A DNA stretch of 64,000 nucleotides from Anaerovirgula multivorans (GCF_900188145.1 NZ_FZOJ01000011.1:62001-126000), one strand, 5' to 3'. Shown: positions 1-8,313, counted from the stretch's first letter. Notes: a model not told the origin generated them from the sequence alone. Numbers and translations: made by a program.

Positions 1-527
1 TTTGAAAAGTAAGTGGAACTTAAGCCCACATAGTCTGCTACATTCTGCAGATGAATTTTACTGTGATAATGATCCTCTACATATTCTTTTGCCTTTAGAA
101 TCACTTGATCCTCATAGATCTCTTGTTGTTTTTCCTCTTGAGGAACCGCTGCCTGTCGTTGCTTCTGATCATCTAGAAGCCTTTTCAACAAATTCTTTAA
201 ATCCTTAGGGGGTATGGGCTTTAAAAGATAATCATAGGCTCCTAGCCTTAAAGCTTTTTGTGCATATTCAAACTTATCATAGGCGGATAGAAAAATGACG
301 GTTGCTGAAGGTTGCTGTTGCTTGATGGTCTCTGTAGCCTCCAAACCATTGACCTGAGGCATCTTTATATCCATAAAAATCACATCTGGCTGAAGCTTTT
401 CCGCCAGAGCTATGGCTTCTTCTCCGTTGGAGGCCTCAAATACAGTAATAGGCAAATTTTCTTCTTGAATAACAAATTTTGTATATTCCTTCATCATCTT
501 TTCATCATCTACGATTAATAATTTCAT
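1..527 (-). CDS. Response regulator, receiver domain plus AraC-type DNA-binding domain (3' end outside window)
   Basis: The reading frame starts MKLLIVDDEK and shows a CheY-like receiver: acidic pair D7/D8, phospho-acceptor D53 in FMDIKMP, S81 and K103 in LLKPIP. After a Gln/Glu-rich linker, the last visible residues (KIHLQNVADYVGLSSTYFSK) match the first helix-turn-helix of the AraC family, so this is a YesN-type regulator cut by the window edge after about 175 residues. Its ATG overlaps the stop of the upstream sensor kinase as ATGA, so the two are translationally coupled and form a two-component pair. Known for the family: the receiver is phosphorylated by a LytS/YesM-type kinase and the AraC part activates carbon-source or transport genes. 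The target genes are not visible here. Confidence 0.9.
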   Translation of the reverse strand, partial: MKLLIVDDEKMMKEYTKFVIQEENLPITVFEASNGEEAIALAEKLQPDVIFMDIKMPQVNGLEATETIKQQQPSATVIFLSAYDKFEYAQKALRLGAYDYLLKPIPPKDLKNLLKRLLDDQKQRQAAVPQEEKQQEIYEDQVILKAKEYVEDHYHSKIHLQNVADYVGLSSTYFS

Positions 528-2131
528 TCTTCTAGCCCTTTCTTTTTCCCATTGATAGGTAGTTTCATCAGCACCTTTGTACCTTCTCCCCATTGGCTTT
601 CTATTTTAAATTCATAATCTTCCCCATAATAATAGGTAAATCGTTCCTTTAAATTAACTAAGCCAATCCCGGTTCCTTCCTTCGTTTCACTTTTTTTCTC
701 AAAGAGCTTTTCCATTCCTTCATCTTTAATACCACAGCCGTTATCGGTTACCTTTAGAATCATATAGTTCTGCTGTTTTCTTCCCTCTATCCGAATCGTT
801 ACTTCTTTTCCCGTAGTTTCCAATCCATGGGCAATCGTATTTTCTACCAATATTTGCAGAATCATAAAGGGCACTTCTACCTCCAACAACTCTTCTGCTA
901 TATCAATTTCTTCTTGGATCAGATGGTGAAACCTCTTCTTCTGGATAAAGAGATAATCCTTAATATAATCAATTTCCTCCTGTACCTTTACCATCTCCTC
1001 TGAGCGCTTCAAGGTAGTCCGTAAAAGATTAGATAGGGCAAAGGTAGTTTCTGCTGCATCTTTTGCCCCCTGCATATAGGCTAACTCTCCTATAACACTG
1101 AGGGTATTGAATAAAAAATGAGGACTGAGTTGAGCCTGTAGTGCCTCCATTTTTACTTCATTGAGGGCCTTCTCCAGCTCAATCTGTTTTCTATGCTCCT
1201 CCATTACTTGTATCGTCTTTTGGTGCAGCTCCTTTTGGGCTAAATTATTGATACCGGATTCTACAATAAAATGACTCATCGTGGTTAAAGACTCCATAAT
1301 TGCGTGCAGTCGTCCCTTTGTAAGTATTCTTATATTTAGATAGGACGCTAACAATCCCTCATTTCCATCCCTTTGCATTTCCTTTTTCAAGGTTTCTATA
1401 GATTTTTCTGAAGGCTCATTTAATAAAACAGGACCGCAGCTGATGTTGCCTATATAGGTGTCCCCTACGAAGATAGGGGTGTAGATGGTAACAAGGTCTA
1501 AACAGCAGCTTCTTACTTGCGTCTCACTTTCTTTATAAAGCCTTCCTTTGTTTTTTAAATGACAATTGTTGTCATACTTGCACCGAAGCTGACAAAAATC
1601 TACCATATTACTAGGCTCAGTAATAATTTCTCCCTTTTCATCTTTAATGACAATAGACATCTGAGACCCCTCAGAAAACTTATCCTGTACCTTTTGTAGC
1701 ATAGGTAAATCAATAATATTTTTTAAATTGTCAATAGCATATCGCTTCGAGAACTCCACTGGTGGCAGTATTTCTCCATAACTCATACTATTGGCGTTAT
1801 AGACAATGATCATCTCTAATGGTTCATTACCTAAATTAGTAACAGCATGCTCCGCATAGGGAGGTATATGATATACTTTTCCATAGGATAAAGGATATTC
1901 TTCTCCATCCACCCACTGGATCCCCTTGCCAGATAAAATATATAATATTTGTTCATCTCCTGTATGAAGATGTTTTTTCTGCTCTGTGTTAGGAAGAAAA
2001 GTGATGTGTCCCACCATTAGTTTCCCTTTGTCTACATCCTCAGGCTCATGAAGCCATTTCACCGTGCCCCACTCAAAGTACTGTTTTACTGGCCTCATAG
2101 CATTACGGTCATTATATGTTTTTGATTTCAT
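524..2131 (-). CDS. Soluble sensor histidine kinase: cupin + PocR + LytS/YesM-type kinase
   Basis: 535 residues with no membrane segment. Residues about 25-115 are a cupin barrel with likely metal ligands H54, H56, E60 and H95. Residues about 135-290 resemble the PocR ligand-binding domain and carry a cysteine cluster (C180, C184, C190, C209, C210). A coiled linker (about 300-330) leads to a His_kinase domain with phospho-acceptor H338 in LSPHFLFNTL, then an HATPase with N-box VENTIAHGLE and G-boxes DNGCGI and GTGIGLVNL. The SD GAGGGG lies at good spacing before the ATG. It is coupled to the AraC-type response regulator downstream. PocR domains are known to sense small organic molecules such as propanediol. 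The double sensor suggests a cytosolic metabolite or redox signal, but the ligand is unknown. Confidence 0.9.
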   Translation of the reverse strand: MKSKTYNDRNAMRPVKQYFEWGTVKWLHEPEDVDKGKLMVGHITFLPNTEQKKHLHTGDEQILYILSGKGIQWVDGEEYPLSYGKVYHIPPYAEHAVTNLGNEPLEMIIVYNANSMSYGEILPPVEFSKRYAIDNLKNIIDLPMLQKVQDKFSEGSQMSIVIKDEKGEIITEPSNMVDFCQLRCKYDNNCHLKNKGRLYKESETQVRSCCLDLVTIYTPIFVGDTYIGNISCGPVLLNEPSEKSIETLKKEMQRDGNEGLLASYLNIRILTKGRLHAIMESLTTMSHFIVESGINNLAQKELHQKTIQVMEEHRKQIELEKALNEVKMEALQAQLSPHFLFNTLSVIGELAYMQGAKDAAETTFALSNLLRTTLKRSEEMVKVQEEIDYIKDYLFIQKKRFHHLIQEEIDIAEELLEVEVPFMILQILVENTIAHGLETTGKEVTIRIEGRKQQNYMILKVTDNGCGIKDEGMEKLFEKKSETKEGTGIGLVNLKERFTYYYGEDYEFKIESQWGEGTKVLMKLPINGKKKGLEE

Positions 2132-2297
2132 TTGATCCCCTCTAAAACTTGTTATTTTTTGTCGATTATTACTCCTATACTCATTATACCATTTTCTCTT
2201 TTCTTCCTCATCCTAAAAATCCTTTATAAACCTATTGTGATACCACAAATAAATGTAATTTTATGAAGATTTAACCTATTGTTAATTCCCATTCATG

Positions 2298-2340
2298 AAA
2301 AAAGGTCTTCAAGAAGTCACCTATACTTCTCAAACACCTT
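2298..2340 (-). terminator. Probable intrinsic terminator after the YvyF-like gene
   Basis: Imperfect stem (AAGGT..ACCTT and AGAAGT..ACTTCT) directly after the stop of the YvyF-like gene, followed on the minus strand by a run of six T. Confidence 0.55.
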
Positions 2341-2346
2341 TTAAAA

Positions 2347-2736
2347 TCATCTTCTTCTCCTACCAAAGCCAGATACAGTAGCCTGCTTACTTTCACCATA
2401 ACCGCTTTGCTCCTTTGTTTGAAGCTCTTTCTTTAGACACATTCCACAAATACTGCCTCGATCTATAGAAACACCACATTTTTCACAGTAGAGCAACAAG
2501 CTTCTCTTTTCCAGCAGGGACAATCTTCCCTCCTTCAAATACTTTAAAATCAACCTCTCACTAACCCCGGTTGCCTGGGATACTTCTAGTATGGTTGCCC
2601 CTTGATGCTCATAAACGTATTGACGTACAAGTTTATAAGGTTCCCCTTCCTCTACAGCACACCGACTACACAGTATTTCTCCTTCTCCCTCATCCTTGAT
2701 GAGTCTCCCACACTTTGGACAATTAGTTAATTTCAT
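2347..2736 (-). CDS. YvyF-like flagellar operon protein (TIGR03826 type), unlinked copy
   Basis: 129 residues. N-terminal zinc ribbon (CPKCGRL..CSRC), then a small winged-helix-like segment (YVYEHQGATILEVSQATGVS), and a second zinc ribbon (CEKCGVSI..CGMC). This is the architecture of B. subtilis YvyF, encoded next to flgM. The chosen ATG has SD GAGGTGAT at proper spacing; an upstream in-frame start would add 11 residues without a ribosome site. A second, clearly related copy lies in the flgM operon at 25947-26372, so this is a paralogue outside the flagellar cluster. Function is unproven; a transcription regulator of late flagellar or sporulation genes is possible. Stands alone with its own terminator. 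Confidence 0.8.
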   Translation of the reverse strand: MKLTNCPKCGRLIKDEGEGEILCSRCAVEEGEPYKLVRQYVYEHQGATILEVSQATGVSERLILKYLKEGRLSLLEKRSLLLYCEKCGVSIDRGSICGMCLKKELQTKEQSGYGESKQATVSGFGRRRR

Positions 2737-2986
2737 TAGTATCACCTCATACCTTTGCGTCTGTGTCATTAAATTATGCCTTAAGTAATCTAAGATTTTA
2801 TAGGGTTCTAATATCTTTTGAATTTCATTTTCCTTTAATTCATTTAGATAATCTCTTCATATATTCCCAATTCGACATTTTTTGCAAAAATCCTTCATTG
2901 CTCCTTGAGGAATCCTATTAGAAAGCACAAAATTATTGCATAATATTGTTAATTTTTTTGCATTCCCACAGGAAAACGCGGTTTTT

Positions 2987-2993
2987 TGTCGAA
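2987..2993 (+). promoter_or_regulatory. Spo0A-box-like site upstream of the orphan PAS kinase
   Basis: TGTCGAA, an exact match to the Spo0A box core, lies within TTTTTTGTCGAAATT about 80 bases before the kinase start, in an otherwise featureless AT-rich 300-base gap. A 7-mer can occur by chance, so binding is only suggested. Confidence 0.4.
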
Positions 2994-3073
2994 ATTAGTT
3001 ATAGAATAATGTTGAAATGTGTTGTTTTTAGTCGCACACTCATCATGTAAAACTATATTCAGGAGGAATTTTG

Positions 3074-4357
3074 ATGCAGGAAAGTCCTTTAAACAGTCCT
3101 ATTTTCAAACCTAAAACCATAGAAAAACTTAAACATTCCAGAAATAATGATAAAAAACTAAAAATTACAGAGGAACATTTTCGGCTGCTAGCTGATCACG
3201 CACAGGATATTATTTATTTATATCAATTATATCCTGAGGCTAACTTTCTATATATCAGTCCCTCCGTCACAAAAATTACTGGCTATACTCCTAAAGAATA
3301 TTATGTGGATTCCGCCCTCGCTTCGAAGATCGTATATCCTAAAGATTATCCTATCTTAAAAAATATTTTTACTGGAGATTATGATTTTGAAAAACCTTCT
3401 GTGTTAAGGTTCGTTCGAAAAGATGGAACAATCATATGGCTAGAACAATATAATCATCCTATCTACAACGAAGAAGGAAAAATGGTTTCAGTAGAAGGGA
3501 TCATCAGAGATATTACAGAAAGAAGAGTTCTTGAGGAACTGCATCGTCAGAGAGAGGGACAAGAAAAAATAAAAACGGAATTTTTTTCTAATATTTCCCA
3601 TGAGCTGAGGACCCCACTAAACATTATATTAGGCACCCAACAGCTATTACAACTATATTTGTCAAATATGGAAATAGAAGATCCTACTAAAATGAAACTA
3701 AATAAACATTTAAAAACCATGCGACAAAACTGTAATCGTTTGATAAGACTTGTAAACAATCTTATGGATATCACAAAAATTGATTCTGGCTACTTCCATT
3801 TAGATTTACATAACTACAACATTGTGATGATCATAGAGTCCATCGTCTCCTCCGTTAAGGATTATGTTAAAAACAAAGATTTATCCTTAACCTTCCATAG
3901 CGACTGCACTAAGAGAGTCATAGCATGTGATACTGATAAAATTGAAAGAATCATGTTAAATCTTTTATCTAATGCTACTAAATTTACTCCCGGTGGCGGT
4001 AAGATTCATATTGAGCTCATTCATACAGAAACAGCTATGAAGATCGTTGTAGAGGATACAGGAGTAGGTATTCCTAAAGATAAGTTGAATTCTGTCTTTA
4101 AGCGTTTTGTTCAGGTGGATGGATCCTTTACCCGTTCCCATGAAGGAACTGGCATTGGGTTAGCCCTTGTGAAATCTTTAGTAGAGATGCATCAAGGCAC
4201 TATTTCTGTAGAAAGTGAAGTAGGGAGAGGTACCAAGTTTATCATTCATCTTCCTCAGCATACTGTAGAAGATGAATGCTCTTTACCTTCAGAATGCTTT
4301 TTACAAAGAGATCAAATCGAAAAGATTAAAGTAGAGTTTTCTGATATTTATTTATAG
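3074..4357 (+). CDS. Orphan PAS-domain sensor histidine kinase (candidate sporulation kinase)
   Basis: 427 residues, soluble. A PAS domain (about 35-150, with GYTPKEYY and the PAC end VSVEGIIRDITER) is followed by HisKA with phospho-acceptor H176 in FFSNISHELRTPLN. The HATPase has an N-box (NLLSNATKFT), DTGVGIPKDKL and GTGIGLALVKSL. AGGAGG lies seven bases before the chosen ATG; a TTG directly in front is in frame but too close to the SD. No response regulator is adjacent. In Clostridia, orphan PAS kinases of this build phosphorylate Spo0A directly, and the upstream Spo0A-box-like site fits feedback control. It is one of only four plus-strand protein genes. The specific role is inference. Confidence 0.88.
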   Translation: MQESPLNSPIFKPKTIEKLKHSRNNDKKLKITEEHFRLLADHAQDIIYLYQLYPEANFLYISPSVTKITGYTPKEYYVDSALASKIVYPKDYPILKNIFTGDYDFEKPSVLRFVRKDGTIIWLEQYNHPIYNEEGKMVSVEGIIRDITERRVLEELHRQREGQEKIKTEFFSNISHELRTPLNIILGTQQLLQLYLSNMEIEDPTKMKLNKHLKTMRQNCNRLIRLVNNLMDITKIDSGYFHLDLHNYNIVMIIESIVSSVKDYVKNKDLSLTFHSDCTKRVIACDTDKIERIMLNLLSNATKFTPGGGKIHIELIHTETAMKIVVEDTGVGIPKDKLNSVFKRFVQVDGSFTRSHEGTGIGLALVKSLVEMHQGTISVESEVGRGTKFIIHLPQHTVEDECSLPSECFLQRDQIEKIKVEFSDIYL

Positions 4358-4380
4358 ATTCTGACATCTAAAAACGTATA

Positions 4381-4408
4381 AAGGAGCATCTAAGATGCTC
4401 CTTATTAT
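4381..4408 (+). terminator. Terminator after the PAS kinase
   Basis: Perfect stem AAGGAGCATC/GATGCTCCTT with a short loop, then TATTATT. It sits between convergent genes and may serve both. Confidence 0.65.
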
Positions 4409-4415
4409 TCTAGTA

Positions 4416-4628
4416 TTAGTGAAAATTTCCCTTTTCTATATCTTCAAAGCTATATCCTTTTCTTTTCAAGAGCATAATAATTCCATGATAGTCCTTCATC
4501 ATCACCATATCTGTGACAGCATTGGATTCTCGATAGTTTAAAGGAATCTTATGTAAATGTTTTTGAACACTTTTTATTTGCGCCTCCATGGAAATTACGT
4601 TGTTTCCCTTGTTGCCCTCTAAATTCAT
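4416..4628 (-). CDS. Small hypothetical protein (70 aa)
   Basis: Not recognised. The start was chosen at the ATG preceded by AGGAGAGGATAA at good spacing; an upstream in-frame ATG would add 41 residues but has no ribosome site. The protein is charged and helical, with MEAQIKSVQKHLHKIP in the middle and a C-terminal KRKGYSFEDIEKGNFH, and has no signal peptide or membrane segment. Size and helical character recall Spo0E-type phosphatases, but the SxxxD signature is absent, so I do not assign it. It is convergent with the PAS kinase. Confidence 0.6.
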   Translation of the reverse strand: MNLEGNKGNNVISMEAQIKSVQKHLHKIPLNYRESNAVTDMVMMKDYHGIIMLLKRKGYSFEDIEKGNFH

Positions 4629-4846
4629 TTTATCCTCTCCTATGAATACATACTTGATGTCAAAACATCTATGTTTAGTTGTATCCATAGGACATGTTTC
4701 TACTCGCTTTTTAGACAATATTTTATTCCCATAATAGGTACTATTCTCCACATGCTGCTATTATTTCATTCAGGTATAAATTTTTTAAAAGGGCATTCTC
4801 TATGTAAAAAACAATGGTTTATGGTTATCTTAGTATCAATAATGCT

Positions 4847-6037
4847 TTAATAAAGGTTTTCTATTATCTTATACATAAGCTTACACATTTCTCCTCTTGT
4901 GATAGGATCCTGCGGCCGCAATAGATAGTTATCTTCCTCTACTGTCAGTACATCTTTACCTATAAAATAAGCTACACTATCTAATGCTAAAAGACTTATT
5001 TCATTGAAATCCTCGTAGTCTATCGGTACCATCAATTCTTCCTCATTGATTATCTCTTCTCTAAATCCATCAAATAACATCATAATGGTATCTTCTCTTG
5101 TAATAAATTCCTTTGGCTTGATGTTACCCTCTTCATCGGTGGAGAGAATTCCATATTGATGGGCTGTAGCTACATAATCCTTTGCCCAACTGGAAACGTC
5201 ACTCCAGTCTTTACCAACACTTTTCCCTTTTGTTATTTCTATACCTAGAGCATCTACTACGATTTTCGCCATTTGCTCTTTGGTTACATGGCCGTCAGGT
5301 TGAAACTTATCACTGCTAACACCACTTACGATACCCATAGAATACAATTCCTCTATATACTCTTGCTTTGGATGATCTATCAGGTCTTTAAAAATCACTT
5401 CGTCGTCACCATTGAGGTCTCCAAAATGGTGATCTTTGGGGGTAGGTACCCATAAATCGTCCTTTGGCAAACCACTACTTGGTAAATACTTGGTGTCAAT
5501 AGAAGTAATAGGTTGATTGTATTTATCTCTTATTAATTCAAATATCTCTTCTTGGAAAGCCTTTTTCCCTGATGCATTAGGATTATTTCTAGCCACCCAT
5601 CCATTATATCCCCAGAGAGCAAAGTACCAATGCTCCAGTACGTTAGGATCCATATCTCCTACAATAGGATAAATGCTTCCACTAGCATTCCACCTACCCA
5701 GTAAAATATTTGCCCCCGCTTCAATATTATATTTTAAATCATATTTTAGCTTTTCCTGATCTAAATGCCTATGTATTCGGTTGATCTGCATAATTCCCGT
5801 ATTCCCATTGGATATAAAGGGGGTTCCATTGCTGTCAAATTGATTATACTTACTTTCCTTCCAAGCAATTGCCTTAAGAATCACAGAGGGAATGTTTTTT
5901 TCTTTTGCTACCTCCTCAATGACCGTTTCAATTTCTTCATGACTCAAATTTCCATTTGCAAAACTCTGTGTTAATCCCGTCGTTATGAGTAATGTTAAGA
6001 TTAGAATAAAAGTGATCCCTTTTTTTCTTTTACTCAC
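4847..6037 (-). CDS. Secreted SLH-anchored lytic transglycosylase-like protein
   Basis: 396 residues. A signal peptide (KRKKGITFILILTLLITTGL) precedes a goose-lysozyme/SLT fold at about 35-150 with catalytic Glu in IAWKESKYNQF, followed by GNTGIMQIN and YNIEAGANILLGRW. Three S-layer homology repeats fill the C-terminal half (for example YSMGIVSGVSSDKFQPDGHVT and LLRPQDPITRGEMCKLMYKI). The chosen start is a GTG seven bases after GGAGG; starting upstream would add a charged tail before the signal peptide. Inferred role: cleavage of peptidoglycan glycan strands at the cell surface while held by secondary wall polymer. The convergent kinase lies downstream and flaG transcription upstream. Confidence 0.85.
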   Translation of the reverse strand: MSKRKKGITFILILTLLITTGLTQSFANGNLSHEEIETVIEEVAKEKNIPSVILKAIAWKESKYNQFDSNGTPFISNGNTGIMQINRIHRHLDQEKLKYDLKYNIEAGANILLGRWNASGSIYPIVGDMDPNVLEHWYFALWGYNGWVARNNPNASGKKAFQEEIFELIRDKYNQPITSIDTKYLPSSGLPKDDLWVPTPKDHHFGDLNGDDEVIFKDLIDHPKQEYIEELYSMGIVSGVSSDKFQPDGHVTKEQMAKIVVDALGIEITKGKSVGKDWSDVSSWAKDYVATAHQYGILSTDEEGNIKPKEFITREDTIMMLFDGFREEIINEEELMVPIDYEDFNEISLLALDSVAYFIGKDVLTVEEDNYLLRPQDPITRGEMCKLMYKIIENLY

Positions 6038-6066
6038 CTTCACACCTCCAGTTTTTTTTGATTCTT

Positions 6067-6092
6067 CCACTAGCTTGAAAAACTAGTAGTGG
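6067..6092. repeat. Inverted repeat upstream of the transglycosylase gene
   Basis: CCACTAG..CTAGTAGTGG, a small imperfect palindrome in the leader. It could be an operator or leader hairpin; no T-run follows. Confidence 0.35.
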
Positions 6093-6210
6093 TAGCTAGT
6101 CCATCTAGCGTTATACTTATAGTAATCGCATAATTCACTATTATCACATTTTTCTTCTTTAAAGGCAACTTTTGCTAATTTTTTCACAATAAATCTACAA
6201 AATCCACAAT

Positions 6211-6246
6211 AAAAAAGAATCCTTTTCATTTAAAGGACCCTTTTTT
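6211..6246 (-). terminator. Terminator after flaG
   Basis: Stem GGGTCCTTT/AAAAGGATTC on the minus strand followed by TTTTTT, just after the flaG stop. Confidence 0.75.
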
Positions 6247-6260
6247 GCTTTTGCTTCTAT

Positions 6261-6599
6261 TTATACTTTTTCATCAATAAGAATTCCTGCAACCTCAAGC
6301 ATATAGGCCACCATGTCCAATATTTTCTCTGGCGGTATTTCTCTAATCACTTCATCATTCATAGTATTTATTACCTTTACCATAACAGCATTCATTTTTT
6401 CATGCACTGAAATTTCAAACCGTCGATCAAAGGGCTCAAAACTTTTGTTAGCCCTTTCTATTGCCTTTACTACCTGCTCTTCACTAGGTATTCCTGCTTC
6501 CTTTGCCGTAGCATCTTGTCTCACTGCTTGCTGGCTTCCTTGCCTTAAAGTGTTGCTTACAGCAAAAGTTGAGTTTAACTGTACTCCCTCTACCTTCAT
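6261..6599 (-). CDS. flaG: FlaG family flagellar protein
   Basis: 112 residues. The C-terminal FlaG domain (about 45-110) shows the family pattern RRFEISVHEKMNAVMVKV followed by IREIPPEKILDM, preceded by a disordered N-terminus. FlaG proteins affect filament length and lie downstream of flagellin in many genera (yvyC in B. subtilis). The SD GGAGGGAG is well placed. A sigma-28-type promoter lies about 45 bases upstream and a terminator follows, so it is a single-gene transcript. In B. subtilis it lies close to hag; here about 13 kb separate them. Confidence 0.88.
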   Translation of the reverse strand: MKVEGVQLNSTFAVSNTLRQGSQQAVRQDATAKEAGIPSEEQVVKAIERANKSFEPFDRRFEISVHEKMNAVMVKVINTMNDEVIREIPPEKILDMVAYMLEVAGILIDEKV

Positions 6600-6640
6600 A
6601 TAGGCTCCCTCCTATAATTTCACAAATGTTTCTATATATT

Positions 6641-6668
6641 ATATCGGATGTCTTAGATGAAGAGTTTA
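6641..6668 (-). promoter_or_regulatory. Sigma-28 (SigD-type) promoter of flaG
   Basis: On the minus strand TAAA, 16 bases, TCCGATAT: seven of eight bases of the GCCGATAT -10 box and a correct -35 core at usual spacing. Confidence 0.75.
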
Positions 6669-6777
6669 GTAGGGATTTAAAAATTTTTTCTCAGAGTGCT
6701 ATCGATTAACCATAAAAGTAACCACAATCTCTCTTATAAAGGATTTTATATTTCTGGTAATACGATTCTGTTGAAAT

Positions 6778-7101
6778 TTATTTGACATGCTTCAGTCTAG
6801 CAAGGTCATTCCAATTTTTCGATGTGATAATTTCTAGGGATCCTACGCTTCGCCGAAGATCTTCAATTTCTCCTGTTATGGTAAGATGTCTATCTGCATT
6901 TTTGCTGTCTAGTTCCATAAGATGATCTTTAATCTTTTCTTGTCCTACTTTAAGATGTTCTACATCTGATTGAAGTGTATTAATCTTATTGTCCATAACA
7001 TTAATCTTATCGTCCATGCTATTAATCTTATTGTCCATAGCATTAATCTTATTGTCCATGCTATTAATTTTCGCCAGTATTTCCTTCAATAAATTTTCCA
7101 T
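6778..7101 (-). CDS. Small heptad-repeat coiled-coil protein (unknown)
   Basis: 107 residues, not recognised. The ATG follows AAAGGAGC at good spacing; an upstream start would add 14 residues. Residues about 11-45 are near-perfect heptads of the type KINSMDN, predicting a strong parallel coiled coil, and a second helical part continues to the end. There is no signal peptide or membrane segment. The end, NWNDLARLKHVK, resembles the end of the neighbouring 151-residue protein (NWAEIIELKSVK), so the two form a family. Similar short proteins occur in clostridial genomes without known function. The position between flaG and yjfB suggests, but does not prove, a link to motility. Confidence 0.7.
   Translation of the reverse strand: MENLLKEILAKINSMDNKINAMDNKINSMDDKINVMDNKINTLQSDVEHLKVGQEKIKDHLMELDSKNADRHLTITGEIEDLRRSVGSLEIITSKNWNDLARLKHVK
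6979..7071. repeat. 21-bp tandem repeat, about 4.4 copies, inside a coiled-coil gene
   Basis: Unit like ATTAATCTTATTGTCCATGC(T), starting at 6979, 7000, 7021 and 7042, in frame. Each unit encodes one heptad, KIN(x)MD(N/D). Confidence 0.85.
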
Positions 7102-7299
7102 GGAAAGCTCCTTTCTACATCCTGTATTTCTTAATTTTCGCACATCACGCTTTAAACTAATCTATGCTATTATTTTACACTATATTGTCTAAAATAAAAA
7201 TGAATTTTTGTGTTCTTTTTATTAATTCACCATAGTAAAGGTCAAATTCACTAAGGAGACCAATTCCTCACTAGAAATATATTAACAGAAGAATTATCA

Positions 7300-7357
7300 A
7301 AAAAGAAAGAAAAAGACATCTCACAAGTATTTCTACCTGGGAGGTGTCCTTTTTTTG
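7300..7357. terminator. Bidirectional terminator-like hairpin
   Basis: Stem GACATCTC/GAGGTGTC with an A-rich run on the left and seven T on the right. It lies downstream of the 151-residue coiled-coil gene on the minus strand and can end transcription either way. The rest of this 378-base gap shows nothing I can name. Confidence 0.65.
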
Positions 7358-7479
7358 TTAGTGATTTTTAACATTCAACTTTACTTTCTGATTACAATTT
7401 GATGTCTATGTTTCCTCCTAATGGATGTGATATTCATTTATTGAACACTAATGGTTTTGAACACAGAAAAAATCTTTCA

Positions 7480-7935
7480 TTATTTAACAGATTTTAGCTC
7501 TATTATTTCTGCCCAGTTTTCTGCTGTAGCTCTTACCACTCTTATTAAGTCTTTTTGTACATCTTTTACTCTTGATGATGTATCTTTAACGGCTAATTCT
7601 ATAACTTCCAATCTATCTGACAATGATTTACCGTCTTTATCTTTATTTCTTCCCAACTGCTCTTGAAAAGAAGATTGAACCTCTGCAAGAATTCGAATTT
7701 TTTTGTTCATGTCCTCAAGTATTACAGTATTATTATCTGTTTTATTTTCTACTCTTCCAAGTCTAATGTCTAGATTTTTTATGTCAGTCTTCATTTCATT
7801 GATTTCGGTCTTCATTTCATTGATTTCGGTCTTCATTTCACCAATGTCTATCTTCATAGTATTTATGTCGGTTCTAATAGGTTCAAGTTTTTGATCCAAC
7901 AAATTTTCAATAGCTTTTAACATCTCTATATCCAT
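7480..7935 (-). CDS. Coiled-coil protein with EMKTEIN heptads (unknown)
   Basis: 151 residues, not recognised beyond its fold. Residues about 20-60 are heptads (MKIDIGE, MKTEINE), followed by another helical stretch and the end ATAENWAEIIELKSVK, which matches the end of the neighbouring 107-residue protein. No signal peptide or membrane segment. SD AGGTGGTG is well placed and a sigma-A promoter lies 38-65 bases upstream. A 21-bp in-frame DNA repeat codes the heptads. Repeat number may vary between strains, changing coil length. Location in the flagellar region is the only clue to role. Confidence 0.7.
   Translation of the reverse strand: MDIEMLKAIENLLDQKLEPIRTDINTMKIDIGEMKTEINEMKTEINEMKTDIKNLDIRLGRVENKTDNNTVILEDMNKKIRILAEVQSSFQEQLGRNKDKDGKSLSDRLEVIELAVKDTSSRVKDVQKDLIRVVRATAENWAEIIELKSVK
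7789..7840. repeat. 21-bp tandem repeat inside coiled-coil gene
   Basis: Unit CTTCATTTCATTGATTTCGG(T) at 7789 and 7810 with a partial third copy at 7831; in frame, one heptad per unit. Confidence 0.8.
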
Positions 7936-7972
7936 ATCTACACCACCTTTACATACACTTCACGTTACATTA

Positions 7973-8000
7973 ATTATACATTATTTATCTAAATTATCAA
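7973..8000 (-). promoter_or_regulatory. Sigma-A promoter of the coiled-coil gene
   Basis: Minus strand TTGATA, 16 bases, TATAAT. Confidence 0.6.
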
Positions 8001-8037
8001 CAATTAAATATCTTCAGAATCAAATGATAAAGTATCG

Positions 8038-8063
8038 CAAAAAGACCCTGTGATAGAGTCTTT
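8038..8063 (-). terminator. Terminator after yjfB-like gene
   Basis: Stem AAAGACTCT/AGGGTCTTT on the minus strand followed by TT, shortly after the stop of the YjfB-like gene. Confidence 0.65.
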
Positions 8064-8097
8064 GCTGGCTGGTTTAGAATTTAACTTTATTTTCCCA

Positions 8098-8295
8098 TTA
8101 CAACTTGATATCTACATTGGCTCCTAGGTGAGGATTTATCGATTGCTCCATCATTTTTGTACTGTCTTCTAACATTTGCGTTAAATCTGCTGTTTGTATT
8201 TTGGCCGTATCCATTGCCATTTTCATGATGGAGATGCTGGCCTGCTGCGCTACCTTCATTTGACTTAGTCCCATTGATAGGGCTGCTATATCCAT
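8098..8295 (-). CDS. YjfB family putative motility protein
   Basis: 65 residues. The whole protein matches the YjfB family pattern: MDIAALSMGLSQMKVAQQAS, then a helical core IMKMAMDTAKIQTADLTQML and the tail NPHLGANVDIKL. Family members are small helical proteins of SigD-regulated genes in Bacillus; biochemical role unknown. SD AAAGGAG at good spacing. It is the second gene of a pair with the 122-residue gene just upstream (18-base gap) and has its own terminator. Confidence 0.8.
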   Translation of the reverse strand: MDIAALSMGLSQMKVAQQASISIMKMAMDTAKIQTADLTQMLEDSTKMMEQSINPHLGANVDIKL

Positions 8296-8313
8296 GGTAT
8301 CAACTCCTTTCTC

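Noticed and set aside
2158..2164. TGTCGAT near the cupin kinase start as a Spo0A box
   Set aside because: Six of seven bases only and no second box; not enough for a call.
6979..7071. 21-bp repeats considered as a CRISPR array
   Set aside because: Units abut without spacers and are in frame, encoding protein heptads.
6989..7192. Open frame on the plus strand rich in Leu/Ile/Ser
   Set aside because: It is the antisense shadow of the heptad-repeat gene; no SD.
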